This document shows positions 15,091 to 27,726 of a stretch of 64,000 nt of DNA, piece by piece (positions within the stretch are counted from its first letter, which is position 1; each line of letters starts with the position of its first letter). This stretch comes from Cherax quadricarinatus. Its lineage: Eukaryota > Arthropoda > Malacostraca > Decapoda > Parastacidae. The stretch spans positions 32,501 through 96,500 of the forward strand of contig NW_027195237.1 of the NCBI RefSeq assembly GCF_038502225.1. Reading direction: 5' to 3'. A program made the position numbers and the translations under genes. A model generated the notes under the pieces. That model saw only the letters and a program-made list of their open reading frames with translations. It searched no databases and had not been told where the DNA came from.

Positions 15091-17667
15091 GAGATGAATG
15101 CAACAGAGCCATGGTCGACACACTAGCCGAGGTGGCCAGGAGAGCACACGTGGGGGGAGCAAAGTTACTAGTTATGGGTGATTTCAATCACAAGGAGATT
15201 GACTGGGAAAACCTGGAGCCCCATGGGGGTTCCGAAACATGGAGAGCCAAGATGATGGATGTAGTACTGGAAAACCTCATGCATCAACATGTTAGAGACA
15301 CTACCAGAGAGAGAGGAGAAGATGAACCAGCAAGACTGGACCTTGTATTCACCTTGAGTAGTTCAGACATCGAGGATATCTTGTATGAAAGGCCCCTGGG
15401 AGCTAGTGATCATGTGGTTCTGTGCTTTGACTACATAGTTGAGCTCCAAGTGGAGAGAGTAGCAGGAATAGGATGGGAAAAACCAAACTACAAAAGGGGG
15501 AACTACTCAGGCATGAGGAACTTCCTTCAAAACATTCAGTGGGAGAGGGAACTGACAGGAAAACCAGTACAAGAAATGATGGACTATGTGGCAACAAAAT
15601 GCAAGGAGGCAGAGGAGAGGTTTGTTCCCAAGGGAAACAGAAATAATGGGAAGAACAGAGCGAGTCCTTGGTTCACCCAAAGGTGTAGGGAGGCAAAAAC
15701 TAGGTGTACTAGAGAATGGAAAAGGTACAGAAGACAGAGAACTCAGGAAAATAAAGAGATTAGCCGAAGAGCCAGAAATGAATATGCACAGATAAGAAGG
15801 GAGGCTCAGCGACAATATGAAAATGACATAGCATCCAAAGTCAAGACTGACCCGAAGCTGTTGTACAGCCACATCAGGAGGAAAACAACAGTCAAGGACC
15901 AGGTAATCAGACTGAGGAAGGGTGATGGGGAATTCACAAGCAACGACCGAGAGGTATGTCAGGAGCTCAACACGAGATTTAAAGAAGTATTTACAGTGGA
16001 AACCAGTAGGACTCCAGGAAATCAGAACAGGGGGGTACACCAGCAAGTGCTGGATGAGGTACATATAACCAAGGAGGAAGTGAAGAAGCTGCTATGCGAA
16101 CTTGACACCTCAAAGGCGGTGGGACCAGACAACATCTCTCCGTGGGTCCTTAAAGAGGGAGCAGAGATATTGTGTGTGCCATTAACAAAGATCTTCAACA
16201 CATCATTTGAAACTGGGCAACTCCCTGAGGTATGGAAGATGGCAAATGTAGTCCCAATTTTTAAAAAGGGAAACAGACATGAGGCACTAAACTACAGACC
16301 TGTATCACTAACGTGTATAGTATGCAAGGTCATGGAGAAGATCATCAGGAGGAGAGTGGTGGAGCACCTGGAAAGAAACAAGTGTATAATTGACAACCAG
16401 CATGGTTTCAGGGAAGGAAAATCCTGTGTCACAAACCTACTAGAGTTTTATGACAAGGTGACAGAAGTAAGACAAGAGAGAGAGGGGTGGATCGACTGCA
16501 TTTTTTTGGACTGCAAAAAGGCCTTCGACACAGTTCCTCACAAGAGGTTACTGAAAAAGCTAGAAGATCAGGCACACATAACAGGAAAGGCACTGCAATG
16601 GATCAGAGAATACCTGACAGGGAGGCAACAACGAGTCATGGTACGTGACGAGGTGTCAGAGTGGGCGCTTGTGACAAGCGGGGTTCCACAGGGGTCAGTC
16701 CTAGGACCTGTGCTGTTCTTGGTATATGTGAACGACATAACGGAAGGGATAGACTCAGAAGTGTCCTTGTTTGCAGATGATGTGAAGTTAATGAGAAGAA
16801 TCAAATCGGATGAGGATCAGGCAGGACTACAAAGAGACCTGGACAGGCTGCAAGCCTGGTCCAGCAACTGGCTCCTTGAGTTTAACCCTGCCAAATGCAA
16901 AGTCATGAAGATTGGGGAAGGGCAAAGAAGACCGCAGACACAATATAGTTTAGATGGCCAAAGACTGCAAACCTCACTCAAGGAAAAAGATCTGGGGGTG
17001 AGTATAACACCGAGCATATCTCCTGAGGCGCACATAAATCAGATAACTGCTGCAGCATACGGGCGCCTGGCAAACCTACGGATAGCGTTCCGATACCTCA
17101 GTAAGGAGTCGTTCAAGACCCTGTATACCATTTACGTCAGGCCCATACTGGAGTATGCAGCACCAGTTTGGAATCCACACCTAGTCAAGCACGTCAAGAA
17201 ATTAGAGAAAGTGCAAAGGTTTGCAACAAGACTAGTCCCAGAGCTACGGGGATTGTCCTACGAAGAAAGGTTGAGGGAAATCGGCCTGACGACACTGGAG
17301 GACAGGAGGGTCAGGGGAGACATGATAACGACATATAAAATACTGCGCGGAATAGACAAGGTGGAAAAAGACAGGATGTTCCAGAGATGGGACACAGACA
17401 CAAGAGGTCACAATTGGAAGTTGAAGACTCAGATGAATCGAAGGGATGTTAGGAAGTATTTCTTCAGTCATAGAGTAGTCAAGTCGTGGAATAGTCTAGA
17501 AAGTGAAGTAGTTGAGGCGGGAACCATACATAGTTTTAAGGCGAGGTATGATATAGCTCATGTAGCAGGGAGAGAGAGGACCTAGTAGCAATCAGTGAAG
17601 AGGCGGGGCCAGGAGCTATGACTCGACCCCTGCAACCACAAATAGGTGAGTACAAATAGGTGAGTAC
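15091..17667 (+). mobile_element. 5'-truncated non-LTR retrotransposon (LINE)
   Basis: A 2577-bp insertion whose only domains are the C-terminal part of an apurinic-type endonuclease and a full reverse transcriptase. After the stop codon comes a short 3' UTR (17586-17639) ending in two tandem 14-bp copies of AAATAGGTGAGTAC (17640-17667). Short tandem 3' repeats instead of poly(A) are typical of CR1/L2-like LINEs, so that affiliation is likely but unproven. The 4-bp ACAT occurs at both edges (15087-15090 and 17666-17669). Removing the element restores a perfect satellite monomer, consistent with a 4-bp target duplication. The 5' truncation is normal for target-primed reverse transcription. Confidence 0.9.
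15111..17585 (+). CDS. LINE ORF2-like polyprotein, EN C-terminus plus reverse transcriptase
   Basis: An uninterrupted frame of 824 codons. It is open upstream to the insertion edge at about 15093, so the ATG at 15111 is an internal methionine and the native N-terminus is lost. Visible in order: the end of an endonuclease domain with GDFN (residues 23-26) and SDH (99-101), a basic linker (about 150-270), and a reverse transcriptase from about 320 to 600. The RT shows KAVGPDNISP, the NYRPVSL block, the motif A aspartate in FLDCKKAFD (Asp467), GVPQGSVLGP (about 523-533) and the catalytic FADD (554-557). A conserved C-terminal region with YVRPILEYAAPVWNP and LEKVQRFATR follows. No RNase H is seen. 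With most of EN missing this copy is probably immobile, but the lack of any stop or frameshift points to a recent insertion. The same family occurs decayed at 47101-50480. Confidence 0.92.
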   Translation: MVDTLAEVARRAHVGGAKLLVMGDFNHKEIDWENLEPHGGSETWRAKMMDVVLENLMHQHVRDTTRERGEDEPARLDLVFTLSSSDIEDILYERPLGASDHVVLCFDYIVELQVERVAGIGWEKPNYKRGNYSGMRNFLQNIQWERELTGKPVQEMMDYVATKCKEAEERFVPKGNRNNGKNRASPWFTQRCREAKTRCTREWKRYRRQRTQENKEISRRARNEYAQIRREAQRQYENDIASKVKTDPKLLYSHIRRKTTVKDQVIRLRKGDGEFTSNDREVCQELNTRFKEVFTVETSRTPGNQNRGVHQQVLDEVHITKEEVKKLLCELDTSKAVGPDNISPWVLKEGAEILCVPLTKIFNTSFETGQLPEVWKMANVVPIFKKGNRHEALNYRPVSLTCIVCKVMEKIIRRRVVEHLERNKCIIDNQHGFREGKSCVTNLLEFYDKVTEVRQEREGWIDCIFLDCKKAFDTVPHKRLLKKLEDQAHITGKALQWIREYLTGRQQRVMVRDEVSEWALVTSGVPQGSVLGPVLFLVYVNDITEGIDSEVSLFADDVKLMRRIKSDEDQAGLQRDLDRLQAWSSNWLLEFNPAKCKVMKIGEGQRRPQTQYSLDGQRLQTSLKEKDLGVSITPSISPEAHINQITAAAYGRLANLRIAFRYLSKESFKTLYTIYVRPILEYAAPVWNPHLVKHVKKLEKVQRFATRLVPELRGLSYEERLREIGLTTLEDRRVRGDMITTYKILRGIDKVEKDRMFQRWDTDTRGHNWKLKTQMNRRDVRKYFFSHRVVKSWNSLESEVVEAGTIHSFKARYDIAHVAGRERT

Positions 17668-20600
17668 ATCAACACCAGCCACACAACAACATCAACACAT
17701 CAACACCAGCCACATGACAATATTAGGACATCAACACCAGCCACACAACAACATCAACACATCAACAACAGCCACACAACAACATCAACAAATCAACAAC
17801 AGTCACACGACAACATAAACACATCAACAACAGCCACACAATAACATCAACAGATTAACAACAGCCACACAATAACATCAACACGTCAACAATAGCCACA
17901 CGACAACATCAACAACAGCCACACCACAACATCAACACATCAACACCAGCCACACAACAACATCAACACATCAACAATAGCCACACTGCAACGTCAGCAC
18001 ATCAACAACATCCACACCACAACAACAACACATCAACACCAGCCACACAACAACATCAACACATCAACAACAGCCACACGACAACAGCCACACGACAACA
18101 TCAACACATCAACAACAGCCACACAACAACAACAATACATCAACACAAGCCACACAACAACATCAACACATCAACAACAGCCACACGACAACGTGAATAC
18201 ATCAACAACAGTCACACAACAACATCAACACATTAACAACAGCCACACGACAACATGAACACATCAACAACAGCCACACGACAACATGAACACATCAACA
18301 ACAGCCACACTACAACATCAACACATCAACAACAACCACACAACAACATCAACACATCAACAACAGCCACACAACAACATCATCACATAAACAACAGCCA
18401 CACAACAACATGAAAACATCAACAACAGCCACACAACATCAACACATCAACAACAGCCACACTACAACATCAACACATCAACAACAACCACACAACAACA
18501 TCAACACATCAACAACAGCCACACAACAACATCAACACTTCAACAACAGCCGCACAACAACATCAACACATCAACAACAGCCACACAACAACATCAACAC
18601 ATCAACAACAGCCACACAACAACATCAACACATCAACAACAGCCACACAACAACATCAACACATCAACAACAGCCACACAACAACATCAACACATCAACA
18701 ACAACCACACGACAACATCAACACATCAACAACTGCCACACCACAATATCATCACATAAACAACAGCCACACAACATCAACACATCAACAACAGCCACAC
18801 AACAACATCAACACATCAACAACAGCCACACAACAACATCAACACATCAACAACAGCCACACAACAACATCAACACATCAACAACAGCCACACGACAACA
18901 TCAACACATCAACAACAGCTACACGACAACATCAACACATCAACAACAGCCACACCACAACATCAACACATCAACAACAGCCACACGACAACATGAACAC
19001 ATCAACACCAGCCACACGACAACATGAACACATCAACAACAGCCACACCACAACATCAACACATCAACACCAGCCACACGACAACATGAACACATCAACA
19101 ACAGCCACACCACAACATCAACACATCAACAACAGCCACACAACAACATCAACACATCAACAACAGCCACACGACAACATCAACACATCAACAACAGCCA
19201 CACGACAACATCAACTCATCAACAACAGCCACACGACAACATCAACACATCAACAACGGCCACACGACGACATCAACACATCAACACCAGCCACACGACA
19301 ACATCAACACATTAACATCAGCCACACGACAATATTAGGACATCAACACCAGCCACACAACAATATCAACACATCAACAACAGCCACACGGCAACATCAA
19401 CACATCAACATCAGCCACACAACAACATCAACACATCAACACCAGCCACACAACAACATCAACACATCAACACCAGCCACACGACAACATCAACACATCA
19501 ACAACAGCCACACGACAACATCAACACATCAACAACAGTCACACGACAACATCAACACATCAACAACTGCCACACCACAACATCAACACATAAACAACAG
19601 CCACACAACATCAACACATCAACAACAGACACACAACAACATCAACACATCAACAACAGCCACACAACAACATCAACACATCAACAACAGCCACACAACA
19701 ACATCAACACATCAACAACAGCTACACGACAATATCAACACATCAACAACAGCCACACCACAACATCAACACATCAACAACAGCCACACGACAACATGAA
19801 CACATCAACACCAGCCACACGACAACATCAACTCATCAACAACAGCCACACGACAACATCAACACATCAACAACAGCCACACGACAACATGAACACATCA
19901 ACAACAGCAACACCACAACATCAACACATCAACAACAGCCACACAACAACATCAACACATCAACAACAGCCACACGACAACATCAACACATCAACAACAG
20001 CCACACGACAACATCAACTCATCAACAACAGCCACACGCCAACATCAACACATCAACAACGGCCACATGACGACATCAACACATCAACACCAGCCACACA
20101 ACAACATCAACACATCAACACCAGCCACACGACAACATCAACACATCAACAACAGCCACACGACAACATCAACACATCAACAACAGTCACACGACAACAT
20201 CAACACATCAACAACTGCCACACCACAACATCAACACATAAACAACAGCCACACAACATCAACACATCAACAACAGCCACACAACAACATCAACACATCA
20301 ACAACAGCCACACAACAACATCAACACATCAACAACAGCCACACAACAACATCAACACATCAACAACAGCTACACGACAATATCAACACATCAACAACAG
20401 CCACACCACAACATCAACACATCAACAACAGCCACACGACAACATGAACACATCAACAACAGCAACACCATAACATCAACACATCAACAACAGCCACACA
20501 ACAACATCAACACATTAACACCAGCCACACGACAATATTAGGACATCAACACCAGCCACACGACAATATTAGGACATCGACACCAGCCACACAACAATAT

Positions 20601-21652
20601 CAACACATCAACAACAGCCACACGGCAACATCAACACATCAACATCAGCCACACAACAACATCAACACATCAACACCAGCCACACAACAACATCAACACA
20701 TCAACACCAGCCACACGACAACATCAACACATCAACAACAGCCACACGACAACATCAACACTTCAACAACAGCCACACGACATCAACAGCAGAAACACGA
20801 CAAAATCATTACATCAACACCAGCCACACGACATCAACACATCAACACCAGCCACAGGACAACATCAACACATTAACACCAGCCACACGACAACATCAAC
20901 ACATCAACACCAGCCACACGACAATATTAGGACATGAACACCAGCCATACAACAACATCAACACATCAACAACAGCCACACAACAATATCAACACATCAA
21001 CACCAGCCACACAACATCAACACATCAACAACAGCCACACGACAACATCAACACATCAACAACAGCCACACGACAACATCAACACATCAACAACAGCCAG
21101 ACGACAACATCAACACATCAACAACAGCCACACGACAACATAAACTCATCAACAACAGCCACAGGACAACATCAACACATCAACACCATCCACACGACAA
21201 CATCAACACATTAACACCAGCCACACGACAATATTAGGACATCAACACCAGCCACACGACAATATTAGGACATCAACACCAGCCACACAACAACATCAAC
21301 ACATCAACAGCAGCCACACGACAACATCAACACATCAACACCAGCCACGCAACAACATCAACACATCAACACCAGCCACACGACAATATTAGGACATCAA
21401 CACCAGCCACACGACAATATTAGGACATCAACACAAGCCACACGACAATATTAGGACATCAACACAAGCCACACGACAACATCAACACATCAACACCAGC
21501 CACACGACAACATCAACACATCAACACCAGGCACACAACAACATCAACACATCAACACCAGCCACTCGACAATAATAGGACATCAACACCAGCCACACGA
21601 CAACATCAACACATCAACACCAGCCACACGACAACATCAACACATCAACACC
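17668..21652. repeat. 31-bp satellite, block 2
   Basis: Dominated by AACATCAAC-type monomers ending ACAACAGCC. About 18400-18950 is the most uniform stretch. Segments near 19250-19800 and 20040-20450 are near-copies of each other, sharing an unusual ACAACTGCC monomer and a TAAACAACAG variant. From about 20760 the sequence is the left flank shared by PLE copies 1 to 3. It ends ACATCAACACCA at the first PLE. Confidence 0.95.
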
Positions 21653-21727
21653 AATAATAAAGTTGGTAGAATTACCGACAATATGTAAAGTAAAAGGACA
21701 CAAGTGCAACTAATGTGACATTTATTG

Positions 21728-21764
21728 TGGCAACGTTTCGCTCTCCAGGAGCTTTATCAAGCCA
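21728..21764 (-). ncRNA. Hammerhead-like ribozyme motif, PLE copy 1 left arm
   Basis: Read on the minus strand: helix I TGGC, core TTGATAA, helix II GCTC/GAGC, then GAAA, palindromic ACGT, H17 = T and helix I partner GCCA (perfect 4 bp). The core differs from CTGATGA at positions 3 and 8, which pair with each other in the hammerhead, so U3-A8 replaces C3-G8. An extra A before helix II deviates from the textbook core. Activity is inferred only. Confidence 0.6.
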
Positions 21765-22045
21765 TTACAAACAATACATGGGCACAGAGGGTATATAAAG
21801 GCTCAGAGTGAGGTGAATACTAGTGAGGTACCATTTCGATGTTCACTAGTGGACTACCACTAGTAGTAGTAGTGGTAGTGACAAAAGTAATACAATATGG
21901 TAGAGCAATTAATTCGTACATGAGTAAAAGAATATAAAAGCATTACTTGGGTAACATAAAAAATAGGTTGGACAAATATAAACTGGAATGAGGCAGCTTG
22001 TTTCAGTGTTCACTCTCTGTGTTTTGTGTAGTATAACAGGAGAGA

Positions 22046-22669
22046 CTATGTGATGGCATGGTTTACTGTTTTCAGGAGGATTCTTGCTAAGACTTCGGAG
22101 ATGGTGAAGCTGCCGTTGTTTTGTTTAATTGTATTCGAAACAGCGATCAGTGCTGATTCAAGGCACTTGCGTGTGCGGAAATTAGTTTCTTTTATCACTA
22201 ATTGGGCGTCTCTGAATTTCATAAGATGATTGGTGGAATTTCGGTGTTGTACGCAGGCGTTGTTTAAGTTGTCGTTCCTACATGCGTATATGTGTTCATT
22301 GAGGCGGGTGTCGAGGTTTCTTGCTGTTTCACCTACGTAGATGTTGTCACAGCCTCCACAGGGTATAGTGTAAACTCCTGCATTGACTGGTTCGTGGTGC
22401 TTGGGTTTTGTCCTGGTTAGATCCTTTATTGAAGTGGTAGAAGCGATGGCGACTCTGGTGTTAGCTTGTGAAAGTACTTTTGAGACGTTTAGTGCAACCT
22501 GGCTGTTGGGAAGAATTATAACTTTGTTGTAAGCGGTGTTGATGCGTGGAGAATTGATGATCTGAAGAGCTCTTTTCTTGCAGTCTTTGATGAAAAAAGA
22601 AGGAAATTGTAACTCAGGAATGAGGAATGTACTTACATGACTAGGAATGTACTTACATTCACCAAACAT
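22046..22669 (-). CDS. PLE C-terminal GIY-YIG endonuclease fragment, copy 1
   Basis: 207 codons, the C-terminal end of a Penelope-like protein. GIY-YIG endonucleases nick target DNA to prime reverse transcription in EN-positive PLEs. Visible are GVY (residues 98-100), a CxxC pair (Cys104 and Cys107), YVG (111-113), Arg122 in the NLDTRLNEH helix, His126, and the likely metal-binding Glu171 in CLESALI. The CxxC followed by histidines matches the zinc-finger-like insertion of PLE endonucleases. Residues 1-90 look like the linker after a missing RT. The frame opens where the body joins the inverted terminus, so the start is arbitrary. It differs from the other four copies by Tyr47 instead of Pro47. 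It is probably a fragment and not a working gene. Confidence 0.82.
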   Translation of the reverse strand: MFGECKYIPSHVSTFLIPELQFPSFFIKDCKKRALQIINSPRINTAYNKVIILPNSQVALNVSKVLSQANTRVAIASTTSIKDLTRTKPKHHEPVNAGVYTIPCGGCDNIYVGETARNLDTRLNEHIYACRNDNLNNACVQHRNSTNHLMKFRDAQLVIKETNFRTRKCLESALIAVSNTIKQNNGSFTISEVLARILLKTVNHAIT

Positions 22670-22782
22670 TCACTGAGTTACAACTAGTGGTAGTCCACTA
22701 GTGAACATCGAAATGGTACCTCACTAGTATTCACCTCACTCTGAGCCTTTATATACCCTCTGTGTCCATGTATTGTTTGTAA

Positions 22783-22819
22783 TGGCTTGATAAAGCTCCT
22801 GGAAAGCGAAACGTTGCCA
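22783..22819 (+). ncRNA. Hammerhead-like ribozyme motif, PLE copy 1 right arm
   Basis: Plus-strand counterpart in the inverted arm. Helix I TGGC/GCCA is intact, but helix II has one mismatch here (GGAAAGC where the other copies have GGAGAGC). Confidence 0.55.
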
Positions 22820-22862
22820 CAATAAATGTCACATTAGTTGCACTTGTGTCCTTTTACTTTAC

Positions 22863-25139
22863 ACATCAACACCAGCCACTCGACAATATTAGGACATCAA
22901 CACGTGCCACACAACAACATCAACACATCAACAACAGCCACACGACAACATCAACACATCAGCAACAGCAACACGACAACATCAACACATCAACAACAGC
23001 CACACAACAACATCAACACATCAACACCAGCCACACGACAACATCAACATATCAACAACAGCCACACCACAACATCAACACATCAACAACAGCCACACAA
23101 CAACATCAACACATCAACAACAGCCACACGACAACATCAACACATCAACAACAGCCACACTACAACATCAACACATCAACACCAGCCACACGACAACATC
23201 AAGACATCAACAACTGCTACAACACAACATCAACACATCAACAACAGCCACACAACAACATCAACACATCAACAACAGCCACACGACAACATCAACATAT
23301 AAACAACAGCCACACCACAACATCAACACATCAACACCAACCACACGACAACATCAACACATCAACAACAGCCACACCACAACATCAACACATCAACAAC
23401 AGCCACACAACATCAACACATCAACAACAGCCACACAACAACATCAACACATCAACAACAGCCACACCACAACATCAACACATCAACAACAGCCACACCA
23501 CAACATCAACACATCAACACCAACCACACGACAACATCAACACATCAACAACAGCCACACCACAACATCAACACATCAACACCAACCACACGACAACATC
23601 AACACATCAACAACAGCAACACCACAACATCAACACATCAACAACAGCCACACAACAACATCAACACATCAATAACAGCCACACGACAACATCAACACCA
23701 ACCACACGACAACATCAACACATCAACACCAACCACACGACAACATCAACACATCAACAACAGCCACACCACAACATAAACACATCAACAACAGCCACAC
23801 AACAACATCAACACATCAACACCAGCCACACAACAACATCAACACATCAAAAACAGCCACATGACAATATCAGGACATCAACACCAGCCACACGACCATA
23901 TTAGGACATCAACACCAGCCACACGACAACATCAACACATCAACACCAGCCACAAGACAACATCAACACATCAACACCAGCCACACAACAACATCAACAC
24001 ATCAACACCAGCCACATGACAATATTAGGACATCAACACGAGCCACACGACAACATCAACACATCAACACCAGCCACACGACAACATCAACACATCAACA
24101 TCAGCCACACAACAACATCAACACATCAACACCAGCCACACAACAACATCAACACATCAACACCAGCCACACGACAACATCAACACATCAACAACAGCCA
24201 CACGACAACATCAACACATCAACAACAGTCACACGACAACATCAACACTTCAACAACAGCCACACGACATCAACAGCAGAAACACGACAAAATCATTACA
24301 TCAACACCAGCCACACGACATCAACACATCAACACCAGCCACAGGACAACATCAACACATTAACACCAGCCACACGACAACATCAACACATCAACACCAG
24401 CCACACGACAATATTAGGACATGAACACCAGCCATACAACAACATCAACACATCAACAACAGCCACACAACAATATCAACACATCAACACCAGCCACACA
24501 ACATCAACACATCAACAACAGCCACACGACAACATCAACACATCAACAACAGCCACACGACAACATCAACACATCAACAACAGCCAGACGACAACATCAA
24601 CACATCAACAACAGCCACACGACAACATAAACTCATCAACAACAGCCACAGGACAACATCAACACATCAACACCATCCACACGACAACATCAACACATTA
24701 ACACCAGCCACACGACAATATTAGGACATCAACACCAGCCACACGACAATATTAGGACATCAACACCAGCCACACAACAACATCAACACATCAACAGCAG
24801 CCACACGACAACATCAACACATCAACACCAGCCACGCAACAACATCAACACATCAACACCAGCCACACGACAATATTAGGACATCAACACCAGCCACACG
24901 ACAATATTAGGACATCAACACAAGCCACACGACAATATTAGGACATCAACACAAGCCACACGACAACATCAACACATCAACACCAGCCACACGACAACAT
25001 CAACACATCAACACCAGGCACACAACAACATCAACACATCAACACCAGCCACTCGACAATAATAGGACATCAACACCAGCCACACGACAACATCAACACA
25101 TCAACACCAGCCACACGACAACATCAACACATCAACACC
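22863..25139. repeat. 31-bp satellite, block 3
   Basis: Mixed AACATCAAC monomers, including ACACCAACC variants near 23340-23760 and TTCAAC variants near 24250. The first kilobase matches the sequence right of PLE copies 3, 4 and 5. The last 900 bases match the sequence left of copy 1, shifted by 3487 bp. Confidence 0.95.
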
Positions 25140-25214
25140 AATAATAAAGTTGGTAGAATTACCGACAATATGTAAAGTAAAAGGACACAAGTGCAACTAA
25201 TGTGACATTTATTG

Positions 25215-25251
25215 TGGCAACGTTTCGCTCTCCAGGAGCTTTATCAAGCCA
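25215..25251 (-). ncRNA. Hammerhead-like ribozyme motif, PLE copy 2 left arm
   Basis: Same TTGATAA core, GCTC/GAGC helix II, GAAACGTT and perfect TGGC/GCCA helix I as in copy 1. Confidence 0.6.
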
Positions 25252-25532
25252 TTACAAACAATACATGGGCACAGAGGGTATATAAAGGCTCAGAGTGAGG
25301 TGAATACTAGTGAGGTACCATTTCGATGTTCACTAGTGGACTACCACTAGTAGTAGTAGTGGTAGTGACAAAAGTAATACAATATGGTAGAGCAATTAAT
25401 TCGTACATGAGTAAAAGAATATAAAAGCATTACTTGGGTAACATAAAAAATAGGTTGGACAAATATAAACTGGAATGAGGCAGCTTGTTTCAGTGTTCAC
25501 TCTCTGTGTTTTGTGTAGTATAACAGGAGAGA

Positions 25533-26156
25533 CTATGTGATGGCATGGTTTACTGTTTTCAGGAGGATTCTTGCTAAGACTTCGGAGATGGTGAAGCTGC
25601 CGTTGTTTTGTTTAATTGTATTCGAAACAGCGATCAGTGCTGATTCAAGGCACTTGCGTGTGCGGAAATTAGTTTCTTTTATCACTAATTGGGCGTCTCT
25701 GAATTTCATAAGATGATTGGTGGAATTTCGGTGTTGTACGCAGGCGTTGTTTAAGTTGTCGTTCCTACATGCGTATATGTGTTCATTGAGGCGGGTGTCG
25801 AGGTTTCTTGCTGTTTCACCTACGTAGATGTTGTCACAGCCTCCACAGGGTATAGTGTAAACTCCTGCATTGACTGGTTCGTGGTGCTTGGGTTTTGTCC
25901 TGGTTAGATCCTTTATTGAAGTGGTAGAAGCGATGGCGACTCTGGTGTTAGCTTGTGAAAGTACTTTTGAGACGTTTAGTGCAACCTGGCTGTTGGGAAG
26001 AATTATAACTTTGTTGGGAGCGGTGTTGATGCGTGGAGAATTGATGATCTGAAGAGCTCTTTTCTTGCAATCTTTGATGAAAAAAGAAGGAAATTGTAAC
26101 TCAGGAATGAGGAATGTACTTACATGACTAGGAATGTACTTACATTCACCAAACAT
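25533..26156 (-). CDS. PLE GIY-YIG endonuclease fragment, copy 2
   Basis: 207 codons, identical in protein sequence to copies 3, 4 and 5 and one residue different from copy 1 (Pro47). GVY at 98-100, CxxC at 104-107, YVG at 111-113 and Glu171 are retained. It lacks the reverse transcriptase, and its upstream side is the inverted terminal arm, so no native promoter or start is visible. Confidence 0.82.
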   Translation of the reverse strand: MFGECKYIPSHVSTFLIPELQFPSFFIKDCKKRALQIINSPRINTAPNKVIILPNSQVALNVSKVLSQANTRVAIASTTSIKDLTRTKPKHHEPVNAGVYTIPCGGCDNIYVGETARNLDTRLNEHIYACRNDNLNNACVQHRNSTNHLMKFRDAQLVIKETNFRTRKCLESALIAVSNTIKQNNGSFTISEVLARILLKTVNHAIT

Positions 26157-26269
26157 TCACTGAGTTACAACTAGTGGTAGTCCACTAGTGAACATCGAAA
26201 TGGTACCTCACTAGTATTCACCTCACTCTGAGCCTTTATATACCCTCTGTGTCCATGTATTTTTTGTAA

Positions 26270-26306
26270 TGGCTTGATAAAGCTCCTGGAGAGCGAAACG
26301 TTGCCA
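26270..26306 (+). ncRNA. Hammerhead-like ribozyme motif, PLE copy 2 right arm
   Basis: Both helix I (TGGC/GCCA) and helix II (GCTC/GAGC) are intact, making this the best preserved right-arm copy of family 1. Confidence 0.6.
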
Positions 26307-26349
26307 CAATAAATGTCACATTAGTTGCACTTGTGTCCTTTTACTTTAC

Positions 26350-27614
26350 ACATCAACACCAGCCACTCGACAATATTAGGACATCAACACGTGCCACACA
26401 ACAACATCAACACATCAACAACAGCCACACGACAACATCAACACATCAGCAACAGCAACACGACAACATCAACACATCAACAACAGCCACACAACAACAT
26501 CAACACATCAACACCAGCCACACGACAACATCAACATATCAACAACAGCCACACCACAACATCAACACATCAACAACAGCCACACAACAACATCAACACA
26601 TCAACAACAGCCACACAACAACATCAACACATCAACAACAGCCACACGACAACATCAACACATCAGCAACAGCAACACGACAACATCAACACATCAACAA
26701 CAGTCACACGACAACATCAACACTTCAACAACAGCCACACGACATCAACAGCAGAAACACGACAAAATCATTACATCAACACCAGCCACACGACATCAAC
26801 ACATCAACACCAGCCACAGGACAACATCAACACATTAACACCAGCCACACGACAACATCAACACATCAACACCAGCCACACGACAACATTAGGACATGAA
26901 CACCAGCCATACAACAACATCAACACATCAACAACAGCCACACAACAATATCAACACATCAACACCAGCCACACAACATCAACACATCAACAACAGCCAC
27001 ACGACAACATCAACACATCAACAACAGCCACACGACAACATCAACACATCAACAACAGCCAGACGACAACATCAACACATCAACAACAGCCACACGACAA
27101 CATAAACTCATCAACAACAGCCACAGGACAACATCAACACATCAACACCATCCACACGACAACATCAACACATTAACACCAGCCACACGACAATATTAGG
27201 ACATCAACACCAGCCACACGACAATATTAGGACATCAACACCAGCCACACAACAACATCAACACATCAACAGCAGCCACACGACAACATCAACACATCAA
27301 CACCAGCCACGCAACAACATCAACACATCAACACCAGCCACACGACAATATTAGGACATCAACACCAGCCACACGACAATATTAGGACATCAACACAAGC
27401 CACACGACAATATTAGGACATCAACACAAGCCACACGACAACATCAACACATCAACACCAGCCACACGACAACATCAACACATCAACACCAGGCACACAA
27501 CAACATCAACACATCAACACCAGCCACTCGACAATAATAGGACATCAACACCAGCCACACGACAACATCAACACATCAACACCAGCCACACGACAACATC
27601 AACACATCAACACC
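26350..27614. repeat. 31-bp satellite, block 4 (shortened)
   Basis: Begins like the right flank of copy 1, but near 26690 jumps to sequence found near 24230, a net loss of 1012 bp relative to block 3. The deletion joins monomers in phase, as expected from unequal exchange. Confidence 0.93.
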
Positions 27615-27689
27615 AATAATAAAGTTGGTAGAATTACCGACAATATGTAAAGTAAAAGGACACAAGTGCAACTAATGTGACATTTATTG

Positions 27690-27726
27690 TGGCAACGTTT
27701 CGCTCTCCAGGAGCTTTATCAAGCCA
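27690..27726 (-). ncRNA. Hammerhead-like ribozyme motif, PLE copy 3 left arm
   Basis: Intact family 1 motif: TTGATAA, helix II GCTC/GAGC, GAAACGTT, helix I TGGC/GCCA. Confidence 0.6.

Larger units (their letters stand above)
21653..22862 (-). mobile_element. Truncated Penelope-like element, copy 1
   Basis: A 1210-bp insertion made of a minus-strand GIY-YIG frame between inverted terminal repeats of about 180 bp (about 21690-21870 and 22680-22862). Each arm holds a hammerhead-like motif, a TATATA motif and ACTAGTG-rich palindromes. A truncated body with an inverted terminal copy is a known arrangement for Penelope-like elements. The reverse transcriptase is absent. Left satellite ends ACATCAACACCA and right satellite begins with the same 12 bases, so removal restores monomer phase. 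This fits a 12-bp target duplication, although satellite periodicity makes the exact length ambiguous. Confidence 0.85.
25140..26349 (-). mobile_element. Truncated Penelope-like element, copy 2
   Basis: Near-identical to copy 1 with the same junctions, 3487 bp downstream. Since element and flanking satellite are shared, this copy arose by segmental duplication and not by a new insertion. Confidence 0.85.

Noticed and set aside
244..15126. Many long plus-strand frames encoding His/Gln/Thr-rich repeats (up to 869 codons)
   Set aside because: They are open because the A/C-rich 31-bp satellite has almost no stop codons. All three frames read the same 31-residue cycle, starts are chance ATG variants, and nothing like a promoter or splice site accompanies them. 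The same applies to such frames in all later satellite blocks.
15403..17471. Minus-strand frames of 64-185 codons opposite the LINE
   Set aside because: Antisense shadows of the RT frame with no independent motif.
25870..26052. 60-codon plus-strand frame inside the PLEs (repeated at 28345, 31012 and 38734)
   Set aside because: Antisense to the GIY-YIG frame, with no recognisable features.
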